The notes below the pieces were generated by a model. That model was not told the origin of the DNA and did not search any database. It worked only from the letters and a program-made list of their open reading frames with translations. A stretch of 64,000 bases of DNA from Chimonanthus salicifolius (taxonomy: Eukaryota; Streptophyta; Magnoliopsida; Laurales; Calycanthaceae). The DNA is taken from assembly GCA_013350335.1 (NCBI GenBank), contig CM023541.1, positions 64,235,413 through 64,299,412 of the forward strand, given 5' to 3'. The translations under genes and the position numbers were made by a program. Position 1 is the stretch's first letter; every line of letters begins with the position of its first letter. Below, in pieces: positions 10,606-21,745 of this stretch.

Positions 10606-13600
10606 ACATGAAGAGTAAAACTTAAAAAATTAATTTTAAGTATTTGAAATTTTACTATTTAATACCTTTTGTAATGGAGTGCAGTTTACAAAATTAAGAG
10701 AATTAGTTTCATTTATATATAATCACTTGATATAAATTAATTAAAGTAAACAAGTGAAATAAAGCTTTTAATTGCTGTTCATTTTATTTATCTAAACCAA
10801 AGTAATAAAATATATTTAGTAATATATCAAAATTGTTACTTTAATGTGTTAGAGCAGGCAATGATTATATCATTATTCTAATTACAAAGTAAAGAATTGA
10901 GCAAGAGTTTTCGTTTACTGCCTAGTGCCTACGTCTGCGTCTTTGATAAAAAAATTTGAGCCAATGAATAAATTTCGACCAAAATTGCATTAATTGTAGG
11001 ATCAATTTAAACAACTGTTTTCAAGAGGTCAAAGGGTTGACATTATTGACAAGAGACATTCCTCCTACTCACAGCGTCAAATTCAATAAGTAGATGTTAA
11101 ACGTAATTTTAATTTTTGAGGACGATGTTTTTTATAAAATTATTAATTATAATTATAATTTTTAAGTGTTTAACAGTAAAAAATGAAGTTAGTTTTGAAT
11201 AAAAAATCACTATTAAAATTAATTTCAAATCAGTTAAAATTAAATACAAATATAATTTAAAAAATTAGATGAACGTGAGAATAAAAAAGAGCAATTTTGG
11301 ATCCCGATGGTCCCACACGTAAAGTTCAAACTTCAAAGTGTGGAACATCGACCCAAACTGAATTTTTTTTCCAAATACAAGTGTCGGTTGTCGGCAATTG
11401 TTGCCGGATGCAATGGCAGAAGAAGGAAAAGTGTAATTCGCGGAAATAAGAAAATATTGGGAGCTTTTACTTTTGTGTTTAAGCATAAGAACTCTAAGTG
11501 GGCTCCCTTCCTTAAGTAATTTAATTGTGGTTTTTTCATTTAAATTTAATTATTTTTATGTGGATTTGGTGTATTTTTAATATTGGATTTGATAATAATA
11601 AATAAAATATTTAATTATCTTAAAAATAAATGACTCATGATGCAATAAATTCTATTCTGAACAATTATAAAATCTATATGATAATTTATATTTCAATCTA
11701 TTTTTAATCATAAAATAAGACTCATCATTAATCTAGCTTTATATTAGACCTTGTTTATATATTTTAGATTATCGTGAAATTTTGTATATCATTTTAATAT
11801 AAAAAGAATAAAATCAGTGACAATCCCACACTGTAGAGGTAGACCTCAATGATGTCCACTTTGATGAAGACAGACACGGCAAATGACTTTGTCAAAAGGA
11901 GGGTAAGGCCTCCCATCAATCTGTTCAGCTGTCACCCTGCTCATTGATGTGCATTAATAATATATTTCATTTGTTATTAAAAAAATTGTATACAGTTCTC
12001 TATATCACATTTAATTAATATTGAGTATCAATAACTGCTTAGAGAGCAATCTCAACATCAAATCTAGATAGAAAAAATAAAATAAAATTGAATATTTCCC
12101 TTAACATGGATTATTTTCAGCTGAGAGAGACATACCTCATAAGTTTCAATATTAACTGATATATATTGAAATTTTAGTTGTTGATATTTATTGGATGATA
12201 TTTAATATATCAAATCATCTAACATACGAAGTACTAATGGATCGATGCATATCTAGATCATTTTTAATTTTTTTTAAACATCATATTTAATTTATTTTCA
12301 CATTATTTTCACGAATATTTAAAAAAAAAAATCAGAAAAATCATCTTTTTTTTTTGTTTTTTCTAACATGGTGCAGTCCTGATATTTAATTTAGTCACTT
12401 TTGATGGAGGATGGTCGTCCATACTTTTCATGCAAGTGGCCCTTAATTCCATGTGCTTCCATGTGACTTTTGCTGATATGTTATTGTCACCTCCATTACT
12501 TTTGACCAACATCTTTATTACCACACATGACTAAAATTTAGAAAACCTGTATAATTTGGAAAATTAGTATACATGGTGGTGATTGGATTAAATTTTTTAG
12601 AATTTATTCTTAAAAATATTTTATATATCTTACATAAGATTAGAATGATCTTGAATACAAAATTTAAAATTCTCTTTAAATTAAAGAATTTTGATTTTAG
12701 AACTAGTCATCTAAAATAAAATATATTTTTAAAGTTCTATTTATATTAAATTGTATTTAATAAAATAAGATTCAAATAATACCACGATTTATAAAATCTA
12801 TCAAAGTGTTGTTACTTGAACGATGCTTTAGCCGCATAACTGGGGTACCTAAAACATGGCATGCCTCTTCTTCTCTTATGATCCCAGGTGATAGATACAT
12901 ACGCTTCATAATTCACTTATGAATATTTTTAAAATATGCAATTGAAATAAATCTCACTAAAATAAACTGCATCCATACAAAAATGACAAATGTTATATAA
13001 TCAGAAATTTATGAATATGGGTTATCCTTGGACCAATCATCCAGATTATACCAATATTTTGCAAATCAGAATAACTAGGGTAATATCACAATGTTTTCTT
13101 CATGTTCATGCAGAATTATTTATTTAAATCATCAAATCAATTTGAAATTTAACTCTTTAATCTAGAAAAATAGAATTGGATTCTATCTTTTCACTATTTA
13201 ATGAAGAGATTCATACAACTTAAATTTATTTAGTAAATGAGTTAAAATGAACTAAAAATAGATGGTCAGACATCAAAATAATTTCATTCAGTTGACGGGA
13301 GTATGAGACCTGCCTTCTTAAAGTACCCACTCTCGAGATCATGATCATGATCATGTAAATAGGTCTTTTTTATAAAATCAACCGTAGATAGTTCTGTCAA
13401 TCTCCCCCTTATAATTTTTTATAAACTTTTATTACTCTTGACAATAATTGATCATTCCATACTTTAATGACAATCAAATAACAAATTTTATTTTAAACAA
13501 AAAAATTCTTATTTTCTTAACTCTACAATCTTCTATATAAAAAATGTACCAATGGTTAAAGATACTTGATTTTACTTGTTTAATAAATTAAATTTTAACC

Positions 13601-16000
13601 CCATCTAAACCACTGCCACACTGGTTAATAATGTATATGGCTTCAGTTCATTCAAACATGTTGTTCTTTAATGAAGTTGACAGCTGACAAAAGGTAATTG
13701 GGTGAAATTAACAGTGCTTCGTTCTCAGTGAAGAAACCACAATTAAAAGAAACAGTGACCGTTAGTTGGAATTCACGTGTTGGGCCTATTGATGTCGTCC
13801 GTTGCCAACTGGTAGATTGCATGAATCAGAGAAAACAATATTTTTTCCTTTTCTTTGGGCTGTTGCTGATGTTCATCTTATTCTAACCATTTCTAAGTCA
13901 GTACAATACAGATCATTTGCTATATTTAATCATAATTTTTCATTAGATATTTAATCACAGTTCTTAATATTGAATATTGCCATGTTAATTTTGTAAATTA
14001 TAGAATAATTTAGAGTAATTTTTCTTGAATAGAATGGATATCTTTATTCCATGTTAGAGGTGGGAGTAAATATATAAATACAAGGTTTGAAGGAGTGTGG
14101 GGGATATCTCACTGTTAGCACTTTTTATAGAATGAATCGATTTTGATTATTGCCAAAAAAAAAAAAAATAGTATTAGGCAGCCTCTCACGTGCATACTTG
14201 CATAAGGAGAATATAAAAATAAAACTGACAAACTCAAACATGAAGCGAACGGTGCAATCAAGTGAAAAGTTAAAAATGGTGGGTGGGCCATGCTAAGTTC
14301 AAGGGAGCCAAATGTGGGTGGGCTGGAATCTGGATGCGATGAGAGTTAGTGAAAGATTGAGATGAAATGCCTGAGATTGAACACACACTGTAATAATGGT
14401 AATGGTAATGGTAATGGATGTGGTCAAAGCATTGAATTCAAAACTTGAATTAGATATAGGCTAAGTAGACCATGCAAGTGAGTGGAAGACTTTGTTTGAT
14501 TCGACAGTTTGGATTTGATCATGGATAGTCATGGAGCAAATTTAGGTCCATTGATAGTTGGGTTTTTGGGTTTAAGGCAAGAGCAGCCGGTCTGTGTTGG
14601 TTCTTGGTACGTATAGGGGTTGAATTTCAAATTGAGTCGGTACAGGTTCAATTTGTATTATAGTTGGACCTAAAGGGTTTAGGTTTGAAGGGGTGTGAGT
14701 TTAGTCTGGTACCAGTTCTTGGTTAATTGGACCTCACAACATGAATGTTGTGATACTTGGGTTTGATAAAAGGCATGGAATGCCTACAATGAGGCCCATT
14801 GATGTTTGTATGAATCTGGGATAAGGCAATCCAAAAGTGTGCTTCATAGTTTACTATGTGAGGAGCCATCGATGAAAGAAGTGTTGACTTCATCGACGAA
14901 TTAAGATAAAAGATCTGATTTTACTTGTTCTATTAACTCTAAAACTTTTAATGTTTTAGTCGTGTTTCTAACACCACATATTTGTGTGAGCTCATCTTCA
15001 AAAGTATTTGGACAATGAATCTGGATGAAACTTGAGCTTTGTCCACATTATACATTTATTCTTCTATACATATCACCCATACTTTTACATCAAACAGATC
15101 TTAGGTGGAACCCAAAATATTTATTTCTCGTCATTCTACAATCTTATATCAAAATACTCTATCTCCTTTCTTTTACTAAAATCAAGAAATAAATTGGATA
15201 TAAAAGTTGCAGACGGTAGGCCCGTAAGGAGACTGGATCTGTGCAGTCTTAGGGCCTTCGGTTTAACCCTAGGCCCTTAGGGTCAAGTATTGAAATAGTA
15301 CTCTGTTGTCTCTTTAAATTTGATGAATAAAAAGTTAATAAATTAGTTTGCAATTATTAAATTTAATCATTTATTGCCTCTGCATGAATTTATTATGGCA
15401 TATGACACTCTTTTTTCACTGTCATTATTATGCCAATGAAAAATGAATTCTGAGTGCATGATAGTTTTATCTTAAAAAAGATATTTTAAAATGAGTTCCA
15501 ATATATTTTGTTTAATTTGAAGAAAGCTTCATTTTTTTTTTTTTTACATTCTAAAAAATCTTCATTTTAAGAAAAAAATATTTATCTTAATTCAGCATAC
15601 ATCACATCAATTTTAATTTATCATTTTCAGTATTAAAGTTGAATATGATTTTTGACCTTATCTAAATATAAAAAAAGTAAAAGAAATCTTTAAATTAGTT
15701 GAAATATCAAAATATAAGTTAATGTAAACTTTTTAATTACTTACTCCAAAACTAAAATTAATAATTGATATAATGCTAAGTTCAAGAATTTAAAGGTCTA
15801 TTTTTACTTGGATTACCACAATGTCTAATTTCAAATTTAATGATCACATATTAAAACTCACGAAGCATGTCTTCAATTATGATGAAGAGGATTTTTTTAA
15901 TGTATGAAAAATAAGACGTTTTCTACAATATAAAAAAAAACAGTAGGTCCTTCTTCAAATTAATAAAATAGTCAGGCATTATACCAGAATTATTTTTTAT
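10606..16000. other. gene-free AT-rich intergenic stretch
   Basis: No protein family, RNA gene or bounded transposon was recognised. Small items seen: (CATGAT)n near 13337-13355, a short (GGTAAT)n run near 14397-14417, and several A/T homopolymers. Short open frames are isolated and lack motifs. The stretch probably includes the upstream region of the gene that starts near 16.0 kb. Confidence 0.6.
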
Positions 16001-16009
16001 TTTTTAAAA

Positions 16010-16300
16010 AAGAAAGAAAGAAACCGAGCATGGAGATCAACTAGGAAAGACAAGGAGTGAGAATCGGAAAGGTGGCGGCCGGCCCTCCTGCTTTGGAATT
16101 TACGACCGGTAAAAAATCGGGTGGTGACTGGTGACCGGCACACCCGGTCACCCTTCTCCAAAGAGAGGCTCTTGCCGGTCACCCTTCTCCAAAGAGAGGC
16201 GCATTCAAGAGCCAAGTCTAGTGGAAATCTCGTGTCCTCCACACGTCTTTCAGCCACCGATTTTCCGGCCGTTCTGAGCTCTGCCTCCTCCTCTTTCCAG
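16010..16300 (+). other. probable first (5'UTR) exon of the At5g45410-like gene
   Basis: A GC-richer block ends in a strong donor (CTCTTTCCAG|GTACTA at 16300/16301). It includes a direct duplication of about 30 bp: CCGGTCACCCTTCTCCAAAG appears near 16145 and again near 16175. The position fits a leader exon for the coding exons starting at 17911. The transcript start is not visible. Confidence 0.45.
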
Positions 16301-16633
16301 GTACTACTGTTCTTCTTTTTCTTCTTCTAGAAACTCCGATTTAGTTGTAATTTTCAGCGACACTTGAAATTTTAGGGTTCTTATTTATCTATTGATTTGG
16401 TTTTGGTACTTGAGGTCGGAGCTTTTGGATTTGGTTTTGGTAGCTGAGCTCGCACTTCTTTTGGTCTTACATATCCATAACTCATGAAATTGTGTGATTA
16501 TTAAGGGCATTGATTGAGATTTCAGCAGTTTAATTGGGAATAACATTTGGGGATCTTTGATCCCTAGGTCCCCCTTTTTATGTCCTTCCCTCAATTTGCA
16601 ATTGATTTCACTTTGAGTTTAAAAAAATTAGAT

Positions 16634-16893
16634 TTTTTTATTTTGAATAAGAGGTTAGTATTCATTCAAAAGAAGGGGGCAAGTGCCCCAGACAAAACAA
16701 TAAAAGACCCAAAGCCCGGGTCATGCAGCGACAGAACAAACCCTGTCCATACCAGAAACATCACCAAAAAAAGACGGGCAACCAAAGCCCACAACGCGCG
16801 CCCAGCCAAGCAAAACAACTCAGAGCAGAGCCCAAAAAGATGATCCCAGACCAGGCAATTCAACCCGGGATGACAGGGACAGAGCTGGCAAAA
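16634..16893 (-). mobile_element. 5'-truncated LINE tail, reverse orientation
   Basis: The direct repeat AAAAAAATTAGAT flanks the insert (16621-16633 and 16894-16906). The left edge is T-rich, followed by TTTTGAATAAGAGGTTAGTA, which on the minus strand reads as a LINE 3' end running into its poly(A). Only the 3' end remains. It lies inside the 5'UTR intron of the downstream gene, opposite in orientation to it. Confidence 0.7.
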
Positions 16894-17219
16894 AAAAAAA
16901 TTAGATCTTTGGATTCAATAATTTCATTAAATCTTTAATTTTCTCGGTAATATCGTTAGATTCTTAGTAGATTTGTTAGGATTGCCAAGGTGCATCTGAA
17001 AGTACCTAGTTATTGGGAGTTACATTCCCTTCTTATTCCCCCCACCCTTACACATTTATATGAATGCTATTATAAATTCAGGAATGATTATGTCCAGGAG
17101 ACCCTATTGTAATACAGTCTTTACAATTAGGCCCAACATCTCCACCACTCATTTGATGAAATTTGAATGTAAAAAAAAAAAGTTCTTAAAATTGAGCATT
17201 TCAGAAATTTGGGAAAATG

Positions 17220-17313
17220 ACCTAACTTTGGTGTGCCCTAGGGGTAGTGGGCTCACCCGTGCGGATTTTACCCTGGGTATCCCACAGTTTTCCACACCTA
17301 AATTCAAAAAAAA
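17220..17313 (+). mobile_element. 5'-truncated tRNA-derived SINE (family A) with a 29-bp target duplication
   Basis: The 94-bp insert holds the family 3' half (TTGGTGTGCCCTAGGGGTAG, then GGCTCACCCGTG, ending AATTCAAAAAA). It is flanked by an identical 29-bp direct repeat starting ATTGAGCATTTCAG at 17191-17219 and 17314-17342. The tRNA-like A and B boxes are missing. Other copies of the family lie at 31079-31245, 46581-46730 and 56482-56652. Confidence 0.9.
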
Positions 17314-17929
17314 ATTGAGCATTTCAGAAATTTGGGAAAATGGAATGTTTTGGGTTTTCATGCATGTGATCATTACTTTGCGTGCTTCCTGCAGTCATTT
17401 CCCAACCTGATAACTATGGGCAGAATCTTCTCTACCAAATTTTATATATTACATGTTTCAATTTTAAAGATATGAACTGAATTACATAAGATTCCTGTTA
17501 GTTTGAGGTATGAAGTATGTTAACCAGCAGCCAGATACTCTAATCCTAGAATCAACTAGATAGAAAGGCATCACTTATGTTGTCTGATGCTGTTCCACTT
17601 ATCTGCACTGCCTCTAAAAACTTTACAGACTGGATAGCCATCTATTCTTTGATAATATTCATCTATTATCTGTTTTCCTTTTCAAGAATTTTATATTTTA
17701 TTAGTTCATGATTGTAGAAAAACTTTGAGTACAATCAGTTGGTTATTGTTGCAAAGACATCCCAGTTTGCTTGTGTACATGCTTTCGTTTTTCCTCTCTG
17801 CTTTCCAGTCTCTACTTCAGAAGATCTCTGATTTTGTTTGTGTTTATTATCGTATAATTTGTCACCAACCTTGCAAAGAGGTTTTTATTACCGTCTTCCC
17901 TCGTGTACAGGAAAACTGCTTTGCTAGAT

Positions 17930-20000
17930 ATGGAGATTTTCTTCAGGGGTATAAGTGAGGAATCATTAGATGATCGGTTGTTTGGTTATCAGGGCATCCA
18001 AAGATGCCCTTTTCTGAGGAACATCAATGAACCAACTAACTTTTCATTCTCATCCGTACATTTTCCCATGCCTGTGAGTTCTCTCTTTTGCTTGAAAACT
18101 TGGTCTCAAATGTGTTAAATTCTTCTAATTAGGCAAGCTGATTTATTATGCATGATGTATTTCAAAATAATGTTGATAAGGATTCATGTTTTGTGGGTCT
18201 TTGCTATTTTCATATATTTTATATTGAGCAGTTACCCTCATGATGAATTGTGGAATTTAAGTAAACATAGAGCCAATATTTATTTTCTTCTATTTATTTG
18301 TATTGTATAATTTTCACAGGTACGGGGAGCCAAAGGCCCGATTTTTGAAGATGGCCCCAATTTTGACATGGCATTTAGGCTTTTCCATGGTCAGGATGGA
18401 GTGGTTCCCCTCTCTGGAAGATCATTTCCACAACTAGAGAATCCACTGCCTGAGGCTGCACCACAGTTTAACCCCTTAGCTGCAAAAGCGGCCTCTATAG
18501 GTCTTTCAGCCTTTGGACTGGGAGGACCTTTCAGCTTCCATTCTTTCTCTGAAATGTGGAAGAAGCAGAAAAACAAGTCCTCTAGGAAAGATACTTCAAA
18601 GGTTTAGTGCTCCCTCTCTCTCTCTAGTGCCTTTGCATCATAATGGAAAAATTGTTATGGTTTTCATGCAACTTGGATTCTTCTTTTCTAACAATAACAA
18701 GAAAAAGTATATTAAAAGCACGGAGAAGAGCCTAGAAAACTAAGTTGCTGTCCATAGAGAAATTGGACAGTGATCTTAGAGCACCTGTGGCAAATGATAC
18801 AATGTTAACGTGGTTACTAGAATCACCACCAGAAAACAAAAGTGTTGCCCAACAACCACTAATTTTTACACTGGGCACCCTCGTAAACTTCACCAACATT
18901 GTGCATTGGATTATAAAAGATCTAATTGCATAGTTGCAATGGCTCTAGATGATGGTTCATCATAAAAATCTCTCTCTCTCTCTACTCTCGCGCTTCCTCG
19001 CAATTGAGACATCTTGGATTCTTGGTACACAAGATGTCATTATATCACTATTGCAATATTGTTTGTACTTTTCTTTGAAAACAGGCAATATGATTTTCAT
19101 AGAAAACTGAATTGATTGCTCATAGTGCTGCCAATAATCAGTATGTGGTTACTAACCATTGCGGTTTTGATTCCCTTGCACATGCAATTTATTTCTGTGT
19201 TTCTCTTGTCTGGTTGATTTTGCAATATCCAATATTTTTCCCACTTTAATCTCTGTACTTGCTGATTTTTTGCAGAATATAGATAATGGTAAATATTCTC
19301 TCTCTTCACTTGTTATCGTTGTCATGTATTCCAGGGAGGAGATTCATCACATGAGGCCTTAAGCAATGAGTGGCTGGAAACTGGTAATTGCCCCATTGCC
19401 AAGTCCTACAGAGCTGTGAGCCAAGTCCTGCCCCTTGTTGCGAAGGCTCTTCAACTTCCACCAGGCATGAAACTGAAGTGCCCACCAGCTGTGGTTGCTG
19501 CCAGGGCAGCCCTGGCCCGAACTGCACTTGTTAAGTCCCTTCGCCCACAGCCCCTCTCTGCAAAGATGCTGGTGATCGGCATCTTGGGGATGGCAGCAAA
19601 CATACCCTTGGGAATTTGGAGAGAGCACACCGAGAAGTTTTCCCTTTCCTGGTTTGCTGCTGTGCATGCTGCAGTTCCCTTCCTAGCCATGCTTAGGAAA
19701 TCTGTTTTGATGCCCAAGACGGCAATGGCATTCACAATTGCTGCCTCAGTTCTGGGCCAGGTCATTGGCTCCAGAGCCGAACGGCTTAGGTTAAAGGCAG
19801 TAGCTTTAGCTGCAGCACAGGGTGAAGCTTTAGCCATTGCCAATCCTGGTCCTGGCCGAGCTGCAGTTGGTTATAAAAATGGACTTACCTCAGTTGGTTT
19901 TGAAAACAGACATTGCAATGAAGTGAATGTGTGGGATACCCTTGGAGTCAAGGCAACGCCAGCGTCTTCCTCCCTGTCTGTTTCTGAAGTCAGTGCCTGA
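17930..20000 (+). CDS. At5g45410-like plant-specific membrane protein, three coding exons
   Basis: The coding exons are 17930-18073 (48 codons; the exon begins at 17911 after ..TACAG), 18320-18601 (94 codons) and 19335-20000 (221 codons plus stop), all joined in phase 0, giving 363 residues. It resembles the conserved plant family of At5g45410/At4g25030, whose function is unknown. Hallmarks are PFLRNINEPTNFSFS, GAKGPIFEDGPNFDMAFRLF, NEWLETGNCPIAKSYRAVS, LPPGMKLKCPPAVVAARAA and SVLMPKTAMAFTIAASVLGQ. The C-terminal half has two or three hydrophobic segments (about LVIGILGMAANIPLGIW and the SLSWFAAVHAAVPFLAM stretch), so a membrane location is likely. I chose ATG 17930 because it opens the conserved exon; the frame is open upstream of it within the exon, so an earlier start by splicing cannot be excluded. 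It is convergent with RPA1. Confidence 0.88.
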
Positions 20001-21745
20001 GAGCAGCTATTGCTTTTGCTGGACTTTTAAAACTCAGAAGCTCATCCCAGAAGAGGGTGTGAGTAACTAGGTTGAATAAAAGAAGAAAAATGATCCAGTA
20101 TCTTTGATAATAATAGCAATAGTAATTTAGTTCCATTATATTACATTTGATATAACTCCTAATTTATTGCTTCTAATTCCATTTTGGAGAGAGAACAAAA
20201 TTCATAGTCCATTACCCTGTGCATAGAAGTTTGAAAAGCGTGGCATAGTCCATCGGTTAGAACCTGAGAAAAATCTGAATTTTGGTCCTACTTTTCAGAT
20301 TTCAAGGGGAGTTGATGGATAAGTATCACAAAATATGCCTCAAACCGAGGGACTCGAAATATTATAAGTATATGGATGGTAAGCTTTTTTTTATTAAAAA
20401 ATAAAAGGATAAAGCATTGTTTGCCCATATTTTCAGGCGAAATATATCCAGCCAAGGCCTAAAATTTCAGCGTCATTCAAAATTTCCTACTGTGGTTAGA
20501 GTTGGCCTGGTTCTAGCCAGGGATAAAGCAAATCAATAAGTGTTTTCAATTTTTTATTTTTTTTGAAAGTATGTTGTGGACTGTTTTTCGAATTGAATCT
20601 TGCAGTAAGTATGATTTTAGGAAGGTTTATAAGCTAATCTTTCAAGTGTAAAAGGTAATTGTTTATTTCAATATTTTTTCTCCTAAAACTCAATGTAAAA
20701 GGTATTTGTCTATTTCAATATTTTTTCTCTTAAAACTTATCTATATTGAGTTGTTTTCATTAAAAAAATTGAATTTTTTATCTAAGATAATCTCGTTTTA
20801 GATTTTGTTTGTTAAAATAACTTTATGAAATACTATTGTGTTAATGGAATTGAATGAATGTTTTAATTTGATTGATATAATTTGTAGGGTGTATGTGCGA
20901 TTTTCTTGGTATTTTTTCAAAAAATTCATGAAATCCAACTCTTCTAAAATAATTTTCATTGAGTTTTTTGTAGAAAAAATTTAATAAAATGATATTACAA
21001 ATGTTTATAGAATTACATGATGCGCCTCTTATAGTTTTAAGGGTTCTTGTATGATTTTTTAATATTTCAATATTTTTATCAAATTCAATCTCTTTTATAA
21101 AAAAATTAATGAAATATAAATTTTATATTAGATATTTCTTCATATGTTAATCTTCTATATTTTAAAAAATTTAAATATTTTTATAACATACTTTTTAAAA
21201 ATGACCTTTCTTAACATAAATATGCTCAGATGAGATTCTATTTTTTCTATAATTTTCTTATATTCTTCTTGAATTTTTTTAAATGGTAGTAAAGGGGGTA
21301 CATATATCGGTAAATTATCGTCAAATCGATACGTGGGTGAATTTATCCTCTGGCTCTGGTTCAAGATTAATCGGTCTTCTTTTTGTAAGTTTCTTCTATA
21401 TATTATCTTGAACATAGAATGCAGAATAGGTGGGTGGATCAATCCAAACCATTCGTTTGTTAGTACCAGCATAATGTCTGGCCGGTTGAATTTTAGAACA
21501 AGAATAGGAAATAAAATTCTACCATAAAAAAAATAACACGCCCATGAGATGCCACCAAAATTCAACTTTGTGCTGTACATGGAAAGGATTAACTACACTA
21601 GAGCAAAACAAATGTTGCGACAAACTAAAACACCCAAGATGAACTAACGCATGGGCATGGACATGGACATTGATCAGTTTTGGCTTGCCAACACATTTCC
21701 ATTACTGGTTAAAACCATCAAATCCTTGCTATCACTTCATACACC
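20001..21745. other. convergent intergenic region between the At5g45410-like gene and RPA1
   Basis: It holds the 3'UTRs of both genes and AT-rich sequence between them. A 141-codon minus-strand open frame (21580-21155) starts at an ATG but matches no family I know. Its AT-rich setting and Lys/Ile-rich end suggest chance. Confidence 0.6.

Noticed and set aside
19359..19843. Minus-strand open frames opposite the At5g45410-like exon 3
   Set aside because: Shadow frames of a GC-rich conserved exon.
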